Shown here: positions 7,952 to 16,273 of the stretch, piece by piece
How positions within the stretch are numbered: the first letter of the stretch is position 1
How the letters are laid out: each line of letters starts with the position of its first letter
Assembly (NCBI GenBank): GCA_035647835.1
Contig: DASRMS010000208.1
Location: forward strand, 1-27,603
Source: UBA9865 sp035647835
Lineage (GTDB): Bacteria > Bacillota > Dethiobacteria > Dethiobacterales > Dethiobacteraceae
DNA: 27,603 nt
Reading direction: 5' to 3'
Translations under genes and position numbers: made by a program
Notes under the pieces: generated by a model
The model's database searches: none
Seen by the model: only the letters and a program-made list of their open reading frames with translations
Told to the model about the DNA's origin: nothing

Positions 7952-9376
7952 ATGACAACATTTAATGAATTTAACATTAGTGAGGGTATCCTCAAGGCTG
8001 TTAGTTTGATGGGTTTTGAAGAAGCAACACCTATTCAGGAAAAAGCCATTCCGCTCGCCCTGGCCGGTGAAGATTTAATTGGCCAGGCCCATACCGGGAC
8101 AGGCAAAACTGCCGCCTTTGGGATCCCCCTCGCCGAACGCCTGCGAGTTGATAACCCCTATATTCAGGCCTTAGTCGTTACTCCTACACGTGAACTGGCC
8201 GTGCAGGTAGCGGAAGAACTAAATAGAATTGGCCAGTTTATGAGGATACGTACCTTGCCGGTGTATGGCGGCCAAGATATCGGCCGACAAATTCGCGCGC
8301 TAAAAAAACAGCCGCAAATCATTGTGGGCACCCCAGGCCGTTTGATGGATCATATGCGGCGCAACACGATTCGGCTGGATCATATTAAAACAGTGGTCTT
8401 GGATGAAGCTGATGAAATGCTTAACATGGGTTTTATTGAGGATATTGAAATGATTTTGCAGCAAACACCATCAGAACGGCAGACCTTACTTTTTTCCGCC
8501 ACCATGCCCCTGGCTATTCAACGCTTGGCCCAACGTTTTATGAAAGCACCGCAAGTGATCGCCATTCGTTCCAAGGAAGTTACGGTGCCTAATACAGACC
8601 AATACTATATGGTCGTCGAAGAGAGAGAAAAGTTAGATGTTTTATGCCGCCTGCTCGATACACAGCCCCCGGATTTAGCCATTGTTTTTGGCCGCACTAA
8701 ACGCCGGGTGGATGAACTTAACGAGGCGCTCAGTAAAAGGGGTTATTCAGCTGAAGGTATCCATGGCGATCTCACGCAGGCACGGCGAGATTCCACCATG
8801 CATCAGTTTAAGGAAGGAATTATCGACATTTTGGTTGCTACAGATGTCGCAGCGCGTGGTCTAGACATCAGTGGTGTGACGCATGTCTATAACTTTGATG
8901 TTCCACAAGACCCTGAGAATTATGTGCATCGCATCGGCCGCACTGGTCGAGCGGGCAAAAGCGGCATGGCCATTACCTTTGTCACCCCGCGCGAATTAAA
9001 TCATTTACACGGCATTGAAAAAGGTACCAAACATAAAATTCACCGCATGCCCATTCCCACCATGAAAGACGCCATTGAAGGACAACAACGCATTACAGTA
9101 GATAAACTAGTGAACACGCTAGAAACGGAAGACACTTCCTATTATCATGCGATGGCGGTTGAATTAATGACTGAACATGACCATACCGAATTGCTGGCGG
9201 CGGCCCTCAAGCTGCTGACCAAAGAGCCGGATACAACGCCCATTAAGCTGACAGAAGAAGCGCCGCATTATTCACGTAACCCGCGCTCCTCCAATAAACG
9301 CTTTTCCTACCCTCAACGACGCAATAACAAATATAGTAGTGGTAATCGCGACCGCAACAGACGACCTAAAAAATAA
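7952..9376 (+). CDS. cshA: DEAD-box ATP-dependent RNA helicase, CshA type
   Basis: 474 residues with the full DEAD-box motif set: Q motif (GFEEATPIQ, 21-29), Walker A AHTGTGKT (46-53), PTREL (78-82), GTPGR (126-130), DEAD (151-154), SAT (182-184) and HRIGRTGRAG (326-335). Stretches such as YGGQDIGRQIRALKK and VFGRTKRRVDELNEAL closely resemble Bacillus CshA. The tail is rich in Arg, Asn and Lys (RNPRSSNKRFSYPQRR onward), as expected for extra RNA contacts. CshA-type helicases work in ribosome assembly and, with the RNA degradosome, in mRNA turnover, especially in the cold. That suits a genome region which also carries a cold-shock protein, though the two are not linked. The start is ATG at 7952 with AGAAGGTG upstream. 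A strong terminator follows. Confidence 0.96.
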   Translation: MTTFNEFNISEGILKAVSLMGFEEATPIQEKAIPLALAGEDLIGQAHTGTGKTAAFGIPLAERLRVDNPYIQALVVTPTRELAVQVAEELNRIGQFMRIRTLPVYGGQDIGRQIRALKKQPQIIVGTPGRLMDHMRRNTIRLDHIKTVVLDEADEMLNMGFIEDIEMILQQTPSERQTLLFSATMPLAIQRLAQRFMKAPQVIAIRSKEVTVPNTDQYYMVVEEREKLDVLCRLLDTQPPDLAIVFGRTKRRVDELNEALSKRGYSAEGIHGDLTQARRDSTMHQFKEGIIDILVATDVAARGLDISGVTHVYNFDVPQDPENYVHRIGRTGRAGKSGMAITFVTPRELNHLHGIEKGTKHKIHRMPIPTMKDAIEGQQRITVDKLVNTLETEDTSYYHAMAVELMTEHDHTELLAAALKLLTKEPDTTPIKLTEEAPHYSRNPRSSNKRFSYPQRRNNKYSSGNRDRNRRPKK

Positions 9377-9395
9377 AATAAAAGTAAAAACCTAC

Positions 9396-9429
9396 AACCC
9401 CTATTGCGGAAACAGCAATAGGGGTTTTT
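9396..9429 (+). terminator. Rho-independent terminator of the helicase gene
   Basis: A 12-bp perfect stem (AACCCCTATTGC at 9396-9407 with its complement at 9415-9426), a 7-nt loop and TTTTT. Confidence 0.92.
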
Positions 9430-9481
9430 CGTTGCCATCCCTTAACTAGTGCTTTAGTCCCAATTTTTATCAATTTTTAAA

Positions 9482-9558
9482 GTGGCGCAGGAATTATGGA
9501 AACTGATGTCGAAATAGCCACAATCAAGCTTGCTCTATTTATGTCTCCTGGCAAGCTT
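9482..9558 (+). other. Possible structured leader upstream of the secreted-protein pair
   Basis: Two inverted repeats occur in the 160-bp gap. GTGGC (9482-9486) pairs with GCCAC (9517-9521). AAGCTTGC (9526-9533) pairs perfectly with GCAAGCTT (9551-9558) across a 17-nt loop. The first stem encloses GCAGGA and GTCGAA. There is no T tract, and I found no convincing match to a riboswitch class I know. The call is structural only. Confidence 0.3.
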
Positions 9559-9589
9559 ACTAAAATCTGTGTAAAAAGGGGTTTTAAGA

Positions 9590-11218
9590 GTGAAGCGATA
9601 CATAAGAGGTCTGGGATGGACACTGTGTCTACTCCTGGTTGTCAGCGTGTGTTATTTTGGTTTTCGGGGACAAGCCTTCGCTGAAGGGGAAACCCCAGCA
9701 GAAGGTCAAAGTTTAGTAGGTCTGGAGACAGGAGAAAGCTGGGCTAAAAACTGGGATGCCGCTGGTGTATATGGCCCCAGTGAAGGACTGCAAACCGTCT
9801 CAGGTCAGACGACCATCTCTGCCGCCGGGGTAGAGTTACAGAACATGGTAATCAACGGTGATCTGTATCTACAAAGTACCATTGGCAGCGGTACAGTTAT
9901 GCTGCGTAATGTCACTGTCACCGGCGAACTAACAGTTTTAGGCGGCGGCAATCTGACCATTGTTAACGGTCAGGTAAACCGCCTGCTTGTCAATAATCCT
10001 GGTCAGGCGGTCACGATAGCTGCTGAAGGCACTGCGGCCATCTGGAGTGTTCGTGTGCAGTCCGAGTGTCAGTTAGAAGAAAAGACTGGTGAAGAAGCAA
10101 CCGGTTTTGGTCATGTTTATAGCACTACCGCCGAGACCTTATCTCTCTCAGGCAATTTCCCTACTTTAACGGTGGAGAATGTCAGTGGTGCGGTTAATTT
10201 TCTTTCCGGTAAGATTGGCAAAGTGTATATGGAATCGCAAGCCAATGATTCTGTTTTAACGCTGGGGGCACAAGCAGAGATCGAGGTTATTGATCTTGTT
10301 TCTGCTGTACGCATTAAAGGAACAGGCACGATTAACAAAGCAGTTGTTTTAGCTGAGGGCAGTGAATTGGACATGGATGCTAAAGAGTATCAGTTTGCCG
10401 CAGGCAAATCCGTTTTAGTTACTGGCGGGATTGTCGATGTTGAAGGCAAACATGTGGTCACACTGCAGGATCTTGCTGATGTGACTTTGGCTCCCGGTAA
10501 ATCAACCAGTAAAACCGTGGTTGTTGAGCCGACGGATGCTCAAGTAACTGTTACTTCCAGCAATACCAGTGCCGCCACCGCTACTTTAAACGGCAGCACG
10601 ATTTCCCTTAAAGCTCTGGCTGCTGGTAAAGCAACGATTACCGTAACTGCCGTCAAGGAAGGTTTTTCTACGGCTAAAGAAACCTTTACGGTGACTGTCA
10701 GTGCTCCGGCACTACCTAAAGTAACAGTGCAGGGGCTTAGCGGCATCACCTTGGCCAAGGGCAAATCAGCTACTAAAACAGTAACAGCCAACCCAGCCGA
10801 TGCTACGCTTAAAGTCACCTCCAGCAACCCTGCTGTCGCCGCTGCCAGCCTTTCCGGTAAGACCATTACTGTCAGTGCTAAAGCAGCGGGCACTACGACG
10901 ATTACGGTTACGGCAGCTAAAGCTGGCCATACCAGTGCCAGAGCAACCTTTAAAGTTACAGTACCTGCACCACAAGCACCGCCGCCACCAGCAGCAAAAG
11001 TGGAGGCTGTCGTAGAAAAGGCAGAAAATAGCCCGGTTATCGGCTCTACAAGCATTCGTGTCAGGTTGAAAAATACCAATACACCCGAGAAATACAATGT
11101 TACTTTAGCTGGGCAAAAAATGACTAACCGAGGCAGCTACTTTGAATTAGCCGTACCTGCCAATGATAGTTTGGCGAAAAAATCTACCGCAGAATTAAAA
11201 GCGCTAGTGAAATTTTAA
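9590..11218 (+). CDS. Secreted surface protein with a beta-repeat region and two Ig-like (Big2) domains
   Basis: 542 residues. A Lys/Arg start and hydrophobic core (WTLCLLLVVSVCYFGF) end at a likely signal-peptidase site near AFA|EG (about residue 31), so the protein is exported. Residues about 60-285 are Val/Gly/Thr-rich, with a regular 'NLTIVNGQVNRLLVNN' rhythm that suggests a beta-helix or bactofilin-like stack. Two tandem bacterial Ig-like (Big2) domains follow (about 289-372 and 375-459), each ending in ATITVTA / TITVTA and FTVTV / FKVTV strands. Then come a proline linker (PQAPPPPAA) and a C-terminal domain of about 70 residues that I do not recognise. No LPXTG or S-layer-homology anchor is visible. 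The start is GTG at 9590, with AAAGGGG 8 bases upstream. It lies 40 bp before the glucosaminidase gene with no terminator, so the two are probably cotranscribed. A cell-wall or spore-surface structural role is inferred. Confidence 0.8.
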   Translation: MKRYIRGLGWTLCLLLVVSVCYFGFRGQAFAEGETPAEGQSLVGLETGESWAKNWDAAGVYGPSEGLQTVSGQTTISAAGVELQNMVINGDLYLQSTIGSGTVMLRNVTVTGELTVLGGGNLTIVNGQVNRLLVNNPGQAVTIAAEGTAAIWSVRVQSECQLEEKTGEEATGFGHVYSTTAETLSLSGNFPTLTVENVSGAVNFLSGKIGKVYMESQANDSVLTLGAQAEIEVIDLVSAVRIKGTGTINKAVVLAEGSELDMDAKEYQFAAGKSVLVTGGIVDVEGKHVVTLQDLADVTLAPGKSTSKTVVVEPTDAQVTVTSSNTSAATATLNGSTISLKALAAGKATITVTAVKEGFSTAKETFTVTVSAPALPKVTVQGLSGITLAKGKSATKTVTANPADATLKVTSSNPAVAAASLSGKTITVSAKAAGTTTITVTAAKAGHTSARATFKVTVPAPQAPPPPAAKVEAVVEKAENSPVIGSTSIRVRLKNTNTPEKYNVTLAGQKMTNRGSYFELAVPANDSLAKKSTAELKALVKF

Positions 11219-11258
11219 AGTTACCAGTAACTGATTACCGGAAGAAAGGGGGGAGCTC

Positions 11259-13046
11259 ATGAAACGTTGGCTGGGGATATTGACATTACTAATTGCCATA
11301 GGCTTATGTTGGCAGGGAGAAGCTGCCGCGGCAATTAACGCATATGTTGTTAAAGATACCAACAAAGTTATTTACCAGTACACTCTAGGTGACTTATTGA
11401 CATCCTATAATCAAAATAGCCAACTATGGCAGGACTTTGATAAACGGATGATGCAAGCCGGGGTTTATGCTGTTTATGATGATAAGTCCCTGCTCTACGT
11501 AGACTTTGTGGCCTTGCTCAACGCCTATAATGCGGGGATGGAAGTCACCGCTTACACCGAAAGTGCCACCGCCAAAGAGGTCACCATGACAGAAATTATT
11601 ACACAAGTCACCACTGCTCAAGATGGGAAACTTGTTTTTAGGGAAACTTTGCGTTCTGGTAATATTGTTAGTGCCATCAATAATGCGAGTACTGCCAATG
11701 AGGTGCGCCAACTATTAGTAATTGGTGCAGACAAGTTGGCTCTCGACTTAAAGAGTTTTAATACTCTTAATAGTTATGGTAAAAACCAGGTAAGTCAGTC
11801 CGTGCTAGATAGCCGGCCAGCAGCAGGTTATAGTGCAGCAGATGCGATTAAAGCTGTCTTTAACACTGCGGTCACCAGTGCCTTAAGTAAGCAGCAGGCG
11901 GCTGTGCAGGCCATGAATAATGCTGGCACCGCAGCAGTAATGCAGACTGCTCTAAACAATCATGCTAAAATTTTAGAACTTGATCTCACCCGCTTTGCAA
12001 AACTTACCGCAGAGCAGCAGGCTACTTTGCTAGGGATTATGTTAAATGGTAAGCCTTATGCCAATGCTGAGCTGGTGACAACAACCTACATCAGTGGGCT
12101 GCAAACAGTAGAAATGACTCATACCATCACCTATGTGGACTATGATCATAATTTAAGCTACTTTGTTGATAAGCAAATGAGTCAAAATCCACAAACTGAT
12201 TTATTGGGTGGTGGCTGGCGTACAGCAGACCGTAATTTAGTGGAGTGGTTCATTAATGCGGCTAACTTTGTTGACGAAATGCGGCCGGCCGCGATTATTA
12301 AGGATGGTCCAGCTAGGATGCGCACCGGTCCAGGCACATCTTATGATGTCGTTTGCCAGCTGGAGATCGGCAGTGGTCCGTATTTCAGGATTAACCAGGC
12401 TCAAGATAGTGCCGGTTATACCTGGTACAGATTGCTGACCACAGGCAGTGTGGGCTGGGTACGGGAAGATCTGTTAACTTTGACAGAGAAAAAGGGTGAA
12501 GGGATTTTTCAATTCCTGCTGCTTTCCGAGACAACGCATGTTGATCCCAGTGAAGTAAATGCCAAAATCCTCAAAGGGAAAGGCATTTTGGATGGTCAGG
12601 CAGAAGCCTTCATCAGTGGTGCAGAAACATATAAGATTAATGAGATCTTCTTGATTTCTCTGGCCCTGCACGAAAGTGGTAATGGGACAAGTACTTTAGC
12701 CACTGGTGTCAAGTATAAAGATAAGACCGTGTATAATATGTATGGTATTGGTGCCGTTGATAGTGATCCGATTAATAAAGGGGCAGAGTACGCCTACAAT
12801 AGTGGTTGGTTTACACCTGAAGCAGCCATCATTGGCGGTGCAAAATTTGCTGGTGAAAAATATATCCACAACGCTACCTATCAGCAGAACACACTCTATA
12901 AAATGCGTTGGAATCCGGATAGACCCGGACAGCACCAATATGCCACAGATATCGGGTGGGCAAGCAAGCAAGTGGCCGGGATAAAAAAACTCTACGATCT
13001 CATGAGCTCTTATGTGCTGCATTTCGAGATCCCCCGTTATCAGTAG
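11259..13046 (+). CDS. Secreted N-acetylglucosaminidase with SH3b domain and helical repeats (autolysin-like)
   Basis: 595 residues. The signal peptide (about 1-25) ends near AAAA. Two helical repeats of about 60 residues (137-196 and 216-273) share the pattern V.A.NNA.TA..V, LDL..F and an LxxxxK/Q... helix. An SH3b domain at about 345-407 contains MRTGPGTSYDVV and WVREDLL and probably binds peptidoglycan. The C-terminal part (about 415-590) is a LytD/Bax-like glucosaminidase, with LKGKGILDGQAEAFISGAE and a likely catalytic E472 in LALHESGNGTS. The family cuts the glycan strand at GlcNAc in growth, separation or spore germination. The start is ATG at 11259 behind a very strong AAAGGGGGGAG. 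Its neighbour upstream is another secreted protein, so the two probably act together at the wall. Confidence 0.87.
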   Translation: MKRWLGILTLLIAIGLCWQGEAAAAINAYVVKDTNKVIYQYTLGDLLTSYNQNSQLWQDFDKRMMQAGVYAVYDDKSLLYVDFVALLNAYNAGMEVTAYTESATAKEVTMTEIITQVTTAQDGKLVFRETLRSGNIVSAINNASTANEVRQLLVIGADKLALDLKSFNTLNSYGKNQVSQSVLDSRPAAGYSAADAIKAVFNTAVTSALSKQQAAVQAMNNAGTAAVMQTALNNHAKILELDLTRFAKLTAEQQATLLGIMLNGKPYANAELVTTTYISGLQTVEMTHTITYVDYDHNLSYFVDKQMSQNPQTDLLGGGWRTADRNLVEWFINAANFVDEMRPAAIIKDGPARMRTGPGTSYDVVCQLEIGSGPYFRINQAQDSAGYTWYRLLTTGSVGWVREDLLTLTEKKGEGIFQFLLLSETTHVDPSEVNAKILKGKGILDGQAEAFISGAETYKINEIFLISLALHESGNGTSTLATGVKYKDKTVYNMYGIGAVDSDPINKGAEYAYNSGWFTPEAAIIGGAKFAGEKYIHNATYQQNTLYKMRWNPDRPGQHQYATDIGWASKQVAGIKKLYDLMSSYVLHFEIPRYQ

Positions 13047-13059
13047 TAAAAAAGATCGT

Positions 13060-13088
13060 AAACAGGGAGCAAATGAGCTCCCTGTTTT
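13060..13088 (+). terminator. Rho-independent terminator of the glucosaminidase gene
   Basis: AAACAGGGAGC (13060-13070) pairs with GCTCCCTGTTT (13077-13087) over a 6-nt loop and ends in TTTT. Confidence 0.9.
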
Positions 13089-13116
13089 GCATTGCCAAAT
13101 AATAGAGGCAGCGGTC

Positions 13117-13143
13117 TTGACTGTGCTCTTTTTGTGGTATACT
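13117..13143 (+). promoter_or_regulatory. Sigma-A promoter (extended -10) for the cyclophilin gene
   Basis: TTGACT (13117-13122) is followed after 15 bases by TATACT (13138-13143), with TG one base upstream of the -10. The spacer is short, but the extended -10 can compensate. It implies a leader of about 130 nt before ppiB. I see no known RNA motif in that leader. Confidence 0.55.
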
Positions 13144-13277
13144 ATTACTGTTGCGTTTTGCTGCGGCCTAGTGAATCTATGCCCGCGCGCTGTTAAAGGA
13201 TGTTTGCCTGATTTTAGAAAGCGTCTGCAGTACTTGATGTTACATAGTTCATTTTTCCTAAGAAAGGATGGTCACTA

Positions 13278-13796
13278 ATGAAAAACCCGGAAGTAACAAT
13301 TGAAATGGAAGATGGCGGTATGATTAAAGCAGAACTTGCTTTGGATACTGCCCCGAATACAGTTAAGAATTTTGTCTCTCTAGTGCAAAGTGGTTTTTAT
13401 GATGGCTTAATCTTTCATCGTGTCATCCCTGGTTTTATGATTCAAGGCGGTGACCCACAAGGCACAGGCATGGGTGGTCCCGGCTATGGGATCAAAGGCG
13501 AATTCCAACTAAATGGTTTTAAGAACCCTTTAAAACATGCACGCGGTGTGCTTTCTATGGCGCGTTCCGCGCGTCCTAATTCTGCCGGTTCCCAATTCTT
13601 TATCATGCATGCAGATTCACCTCATTTAGATGGCCAATATGCTGCCTTTGGCCAGGTAACTGCAGGGATAGAAGTGGTTGATCAAATTGCTGCTGCGCCC
13701 ACCGGCGCCCAAGATCGGCCGCAAAGGGAACAGCGCATGAAAAAAGTTACAGTGGAGACTTTTGGCGAAGAGATTGGTGAGCCCGAGAAATTGTAA
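13278..13796 (+). CDS. ppiB: Peptidyl-prolyl cis-trans isomerase, cyclophilin type
   Basis: 172 residues, a single cyclophilin domain without a signal peptide, so cytoplasmic. The active-site elements are all visible: FHRVIPGFMIQGGDP (catalytic arginine R48), ARGVLSMARS, NSAGSQFFI and FGQVTAGIEVVDQI. The protein speeds cis-trans isomerisation of X-Pro bonds during folding. Compared with a minimal cyclophilin of about 145 residues it has a slightly longer C-terminus (GEEIGEPEKL), which looks unstructured. The start is ATG at 13278 with AAGAAAGGA upstream; the gene has its own promoter. Downstream lies a GC-rich hairpin repeat rather than a classic terminator. Confidence 0.95.
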   Translation: MKNPEVTIEMEDGGMIKAELALDTAPNTVKNFVSLVQSGFYDGLIFHRVIPGFMIQGGDPQGTGMGGPGYGIKGEFQLNGFKNPLKHARGVLSMARSARPNSAGSQFFIMHADSPHLDGQYAAFGQVTAGIEVVDQIAAAPTGAQDRPQREQRMKKVTVETFGEEIGEPEKL

Positions 13797-13806
13797 ACCT
13801 GTTAAC

Positions 13807-13835
13807 GGGAGGGGCGCACACCGTAGCGCCCCTCC
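13807..13835 (+). repeat. GC-rich palindromic repeat, copy 1 (possible terminator of ppiB)
   Basis: GGAGGGGCGC (13808-13817) pairs perfectly with GCGCCCCTCC (13826-13835) over an 8-nt loop. There is no T tract. Bases 13812-13835 match 19552-19575 at 20 of 24 positions by my alignment, so this is a dispersed element and not only a local terminator. Confidence 0.6.
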
Positions 13836-13884
13836 TGCTTGGTTAGGGTGCAGATAAAAATAGGCAATAGTTTTGAGCAACTTA

Positions 13885-13893
13885 TGGTAAAAT
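13885..13893 (+). promoter_or_regulatory. Extended -10 promoter element for the desulfurase-thiI operon
   Basis: TGGTAAAAT (TG at 13885-13886, -10 TAAAAT at 13888-13893) lies 32 bp before the GTG start. No good -35 is seen at the right distance, so recognition would rest on the extended -10. Confidence 0.4.
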
Positions 13894-13925
13894 ACAAAGG
13901 AAGTTTTTGTAGGCGGGGGATTAGT

Positions 13926-15086
13926 GTGCGTGAAGTATATCTAGATAATAGTGCTACGACGCAAGTGGTACCAGAAGTGGCAGCGGCCATGCAGGAGATG
14001 CTTACCGAGAATTTCGGTAATCCCTCTTCTCTGCACCGTCGCGGCTTACTGGCTGAGCGAGCCAAAAAGGAAGCTCGGCGGGTTGTCGCCCAGGCGTGCG
14101 ATGTTAAGGAGCAGGAAATCCTTTTTACCTCTGGCGGGACAGAAGCTAATAATTTAGCGATTAAAGGTGTGGCCCGGCGCTGGCGGCGGCGCGGCAACCA
14201 CTTGCTCACCACCAAAATAGAACATCCTTCCGTCTTGTATGCCTACCAGGCTTTAGAGCAGGAAGGATTTGAGGTTACATATCTGGATGTGGATGAGGAT
14301 GGTTTAGTCACGGCCGAGGCTGTGACTGCCGCGATGCGAGCGGATACACTGCTAGTCAGCATCATGCATGTGAATAATGAAGTAGGCTCTATCCTGCCGG
14401 TGGCGGAGATTGGTCCGCAGATTAAAGCCAAAAATCCCCAGACTCTCTTTCATGTTGATGCGGTGCAGTCGTTAGGCAAATTGACTTTGCGGCCGCATGC
14501 CTGGCAGGCGGATTTACTGACTGTTTCGGCGCACAAGATTCATGGCCCCAAAGGCTGTGGTGCCCTGTACCGCAAGGACGGCCTGCTCCTATCACCGCTG
14601 CTGCATGGCGGCGACCAAGAGCAGGGGGTGCGGCCGGGTACGGAAAATATGGCAGGCATCGTCGGTTTTGCCACGGCAGTGCGCTTGATTTTAGCCCAGC
14701 AAGAGGATAATTATCAGCAGCTGGTTAAGCTAAAACAAATGTTTAGCGAGGGTTTGCAGACACGGCTGCCCGAGATCAGACAAAACGGCCCCCTTAACGG
14801 TGCACCACACATTCTTAATCTTACAGTGCCTGACATTAAAGGCGAAGTACTTGTACATGCTTTAGCCGAAGAAGGTATCTATCTTTCCACAGGTTCTGCC
14901 TGTCATGCACACCGTGCCGCGCCCAGCCATGTTTTATTAGCAATGGGGCGTTCCCCACAGCAAATTGCCGCCTCGCTGCGCTTAAGTTTTTCTGCTTTGC
15001 TGACCGCAGCAGATGTGGAATATGCCCTGGAGAAAATTACTGCAGCGGTGACAACACTACGCCTGATGACACGGAGGAAACCATGA
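13926..15086 (+). CDS. iscS: Cysteine desulfurase (NifS/IscS family, group I)
   Basis: A 386-residue PLP enzyme that takes sulfur from cysteine, leaving a protein persulfide and alanine. It begins VREVYLDNSATTQ, the standard family N-terminus. The PLP lysine is K204 in SAHKIHGPKG, and the sulfur-carrying cysteine is C326 in the loop STGSACHAHRAAPSHVL. GGTEANNLAI and the HPSVL histidine region are intact. The GTG start at 13926 has a GGGGGA site just upstream and matches family starts; an in-frame start at 13839 would add 29 unrelated residues. The stop overlaps the thiI start by 4 bases (ATGA), so it is coupled to thiI and most likely feeds sulfur to 4-thiouridine formation. A general Fe-S role is possible too, but no iscU-type scaffold is adjacent. 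Confidence 0.94.
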   Translation: MREVYLDNSATTQVVPEVAAAMQEMLTENFGNPSSLHRRGLLAERAKKEARRVVAQACDVKEQEILFTSGGTEANNLAIKGVARRWRRRGNHLLTTKIEHPSVLYAYQALEQEGFEVTYLDVDEDGLVTAEAVTAAMRADTLLVSIMHVNNEVGSILPVAEIGPQIKAKNPQTLFHVDAVQSLGKLTLRPHAWQADLLTVSAHKIHGPKGCGALYRKDGLLLSPLLHGGDQEQGVRPGTENMAGIVGFATAVRLILAQQEDNYQQLVKLKQMFSEGLQTRLPEIRQNGPLNGAPHILNLTVPDIKGEVLVHALAEEGIYLSTGSACHAHRAAPSHVLLAMGRSPQQIAASLRLSFSALLTAADVEYALEKITAAVTTLRLMTRRKP

Positions 15087-16252
15087 AGGCTTTATATTTA
15101 GTTCGTTATGGTGAAATTGGCTTAAAAGGAAAAAATCGCAGATTTTTTGAAAATGCGCTGACGGCTAATATTCGCCGCGCACTGCGTGGCGTAGCAGAAT
15201 GCCGTGTACAGCAGCGGCATAGCCGTAATTTTGTCGAGGTGCTCAGTGGTGATGTCCTGGCAGTAGAAGCCAGGCTGCAGGAGGTCTTTGGCATTGTTTC
15301 CATCAGCCCAGTGGCCACCGCACCACTTACTTTAGCAGACATCAATGTAGTTGCCCAACGTGAGTTTAGCAAGGTGGCCAAGCAAGGTTTGCGTTTTAAA
15401 GTAAATACCCGTCGCGCTAATAAACAATTTCCCCTGCGTTCTCCCCAGGTTAGTGCCGAAGTAGGCGCACATTTACTGGAGAGTTTTCCCGCTTTGGTTG
15501 TGGATGTCCATGAACCTGAAGCTATCCTTGATGTAGAAATTCGCGAACAGGAAGCATATATTTATACGCGCCGTCTGCCTGGTCCCGGGGGGCTGCCGGT
15601 AGGTGTGGCGGGCAAAGGATTGCTGCTGATCTCCGGCGGCATTGACAGCCCGGTAGCCGGCTGGATGACCATGAAACGCGGCGTTAAGCTGGAGGCCATT
15701 CATTTCCATAGTTACCCCTTCACCAGCGAAAGAGCGAAAGAAAAGGTCATTGATTTATGCCGTGAGCTGGCACGTTACGGCAATAAAATAACTTTGCATG
15801 TTGCTCATTTCACGGAAATACAAAAAGAGCTGCGCTTAAAGACCCCAGAGCGCCTCACAGTGACTTTAATGCGGCGCATGATGTTTCGTATTGCCGAACG
15901 GTTAGCAGCGCAGCAAGGGGCCCTGGCGTTAATTACTGGCGAAAGCTTGGGCCAGGTTGCCAGCCAAACGATGGAGAGTATTAATGTGATTGAGCGAGTT
16001 ACGCAGATACCTGTTTTTCGGCCGCTGATTGGCATGGATAAGCAGGAGATTATGACGATCTCACGAAAAATAGAAACTTACCCCATTTCCATTCGGCCCT
16101 ACGAAGATTGTTGTACAATCTTTCTGCCTGATTTTCCGGCAACGCGACCGCGTTTAAAAGATGTGGAAGCAGCTGAAGCCAGCCTTGACTTGGAGGCCCT
16201 CATTGCGGAAAGCCTGGCAAAAACGGAAACATTGGAGATTAGAGCCAATTAA
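15083..16252 (+). CDS. thiI: tRNA 4-thiouridine synthase (sulfurtransferase ThiI)
   Basis: 389 residues. An N-terminal ferredoxin-like region and THUMP RNA-binding domain (about 1-165) is followed by a PP-loop adenylation domain with SGGIDS at 184-189. The protein activates U8 of tRNA with ATP and inserts sulfur delivered as persulfide, giving s4U8. There is no C-terminal rhodanese domain, as in the short Firmicute form, so the persulfide must come from a partner; the overlapping cysteine desulfurase gene fits that role. The YEDCCTIFLPDFP motif near the C-terminus is typical of the family. In some organisms ThiI also serves thiamine thiazole synthesis, but no thi genes are present here. The gene ends at a bidirectional terminator shared with the convergent aspC. 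Confidence 0.95.
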   Translation: MKALYLVRYGEIGLKGKNRRFFENALTANIRRALRGVAECRVQQRHSRNFVEVLSGDVLAVEARLQEVFGIVSISPVATAPLTLADINVVAQREFSKVAKQGLRFKVNTRRANKQFPLRSPQVSAEVGAHLLESFPALVVDVHEPEAILDVEIREQEAYIYTRRLPGPGGLPVGVAGKGLLLISGGIDSPVAGWMTMKRGVKLEAIHFHSYPFTSERAKEKVIDLCRELARYGNKITLHVAHFTEIQKELRLKTPERLTVTLMRRMMFRIAERLAAQQGALALITGESLGQVASQTMESINVIERVTQIPVFRPLIGMDKQEIMTISRKIETYPISIRPYEDCCTIFLPDFPATRPRLKDVEAAEASLDLEALIAESLAKTETLEIRAN

Positions 16253-16273
16253 ACAGTAAGTTATGAGCATTAA

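Noticed and set aside
9496..9520. CTGATG...GAAA core resembling a hammerhead ribozyme
   Set aside because: The invariant A after CTGATG is missing and only two bases separate CTGATG from GAAA, leaving no stem II.
10540..11097. Minus-strand frame of 185 codons opposite the Big2 domains
   Set aside because: Its Val/Ala/Leu-rich translation simply mirrors the Thr/Ala-rich repeats on the plus strand, and it has no plausible ribosome site.
13012..13278. Open frame of 88 codons running from the end of the glucosaminidase gene to ppiB
   Set aside because: It overlaps the glucosaminidase end, a strong terminator and a promoter, has no ribosome site, and its composition (Leu/Cys-rich) is not protein-like.
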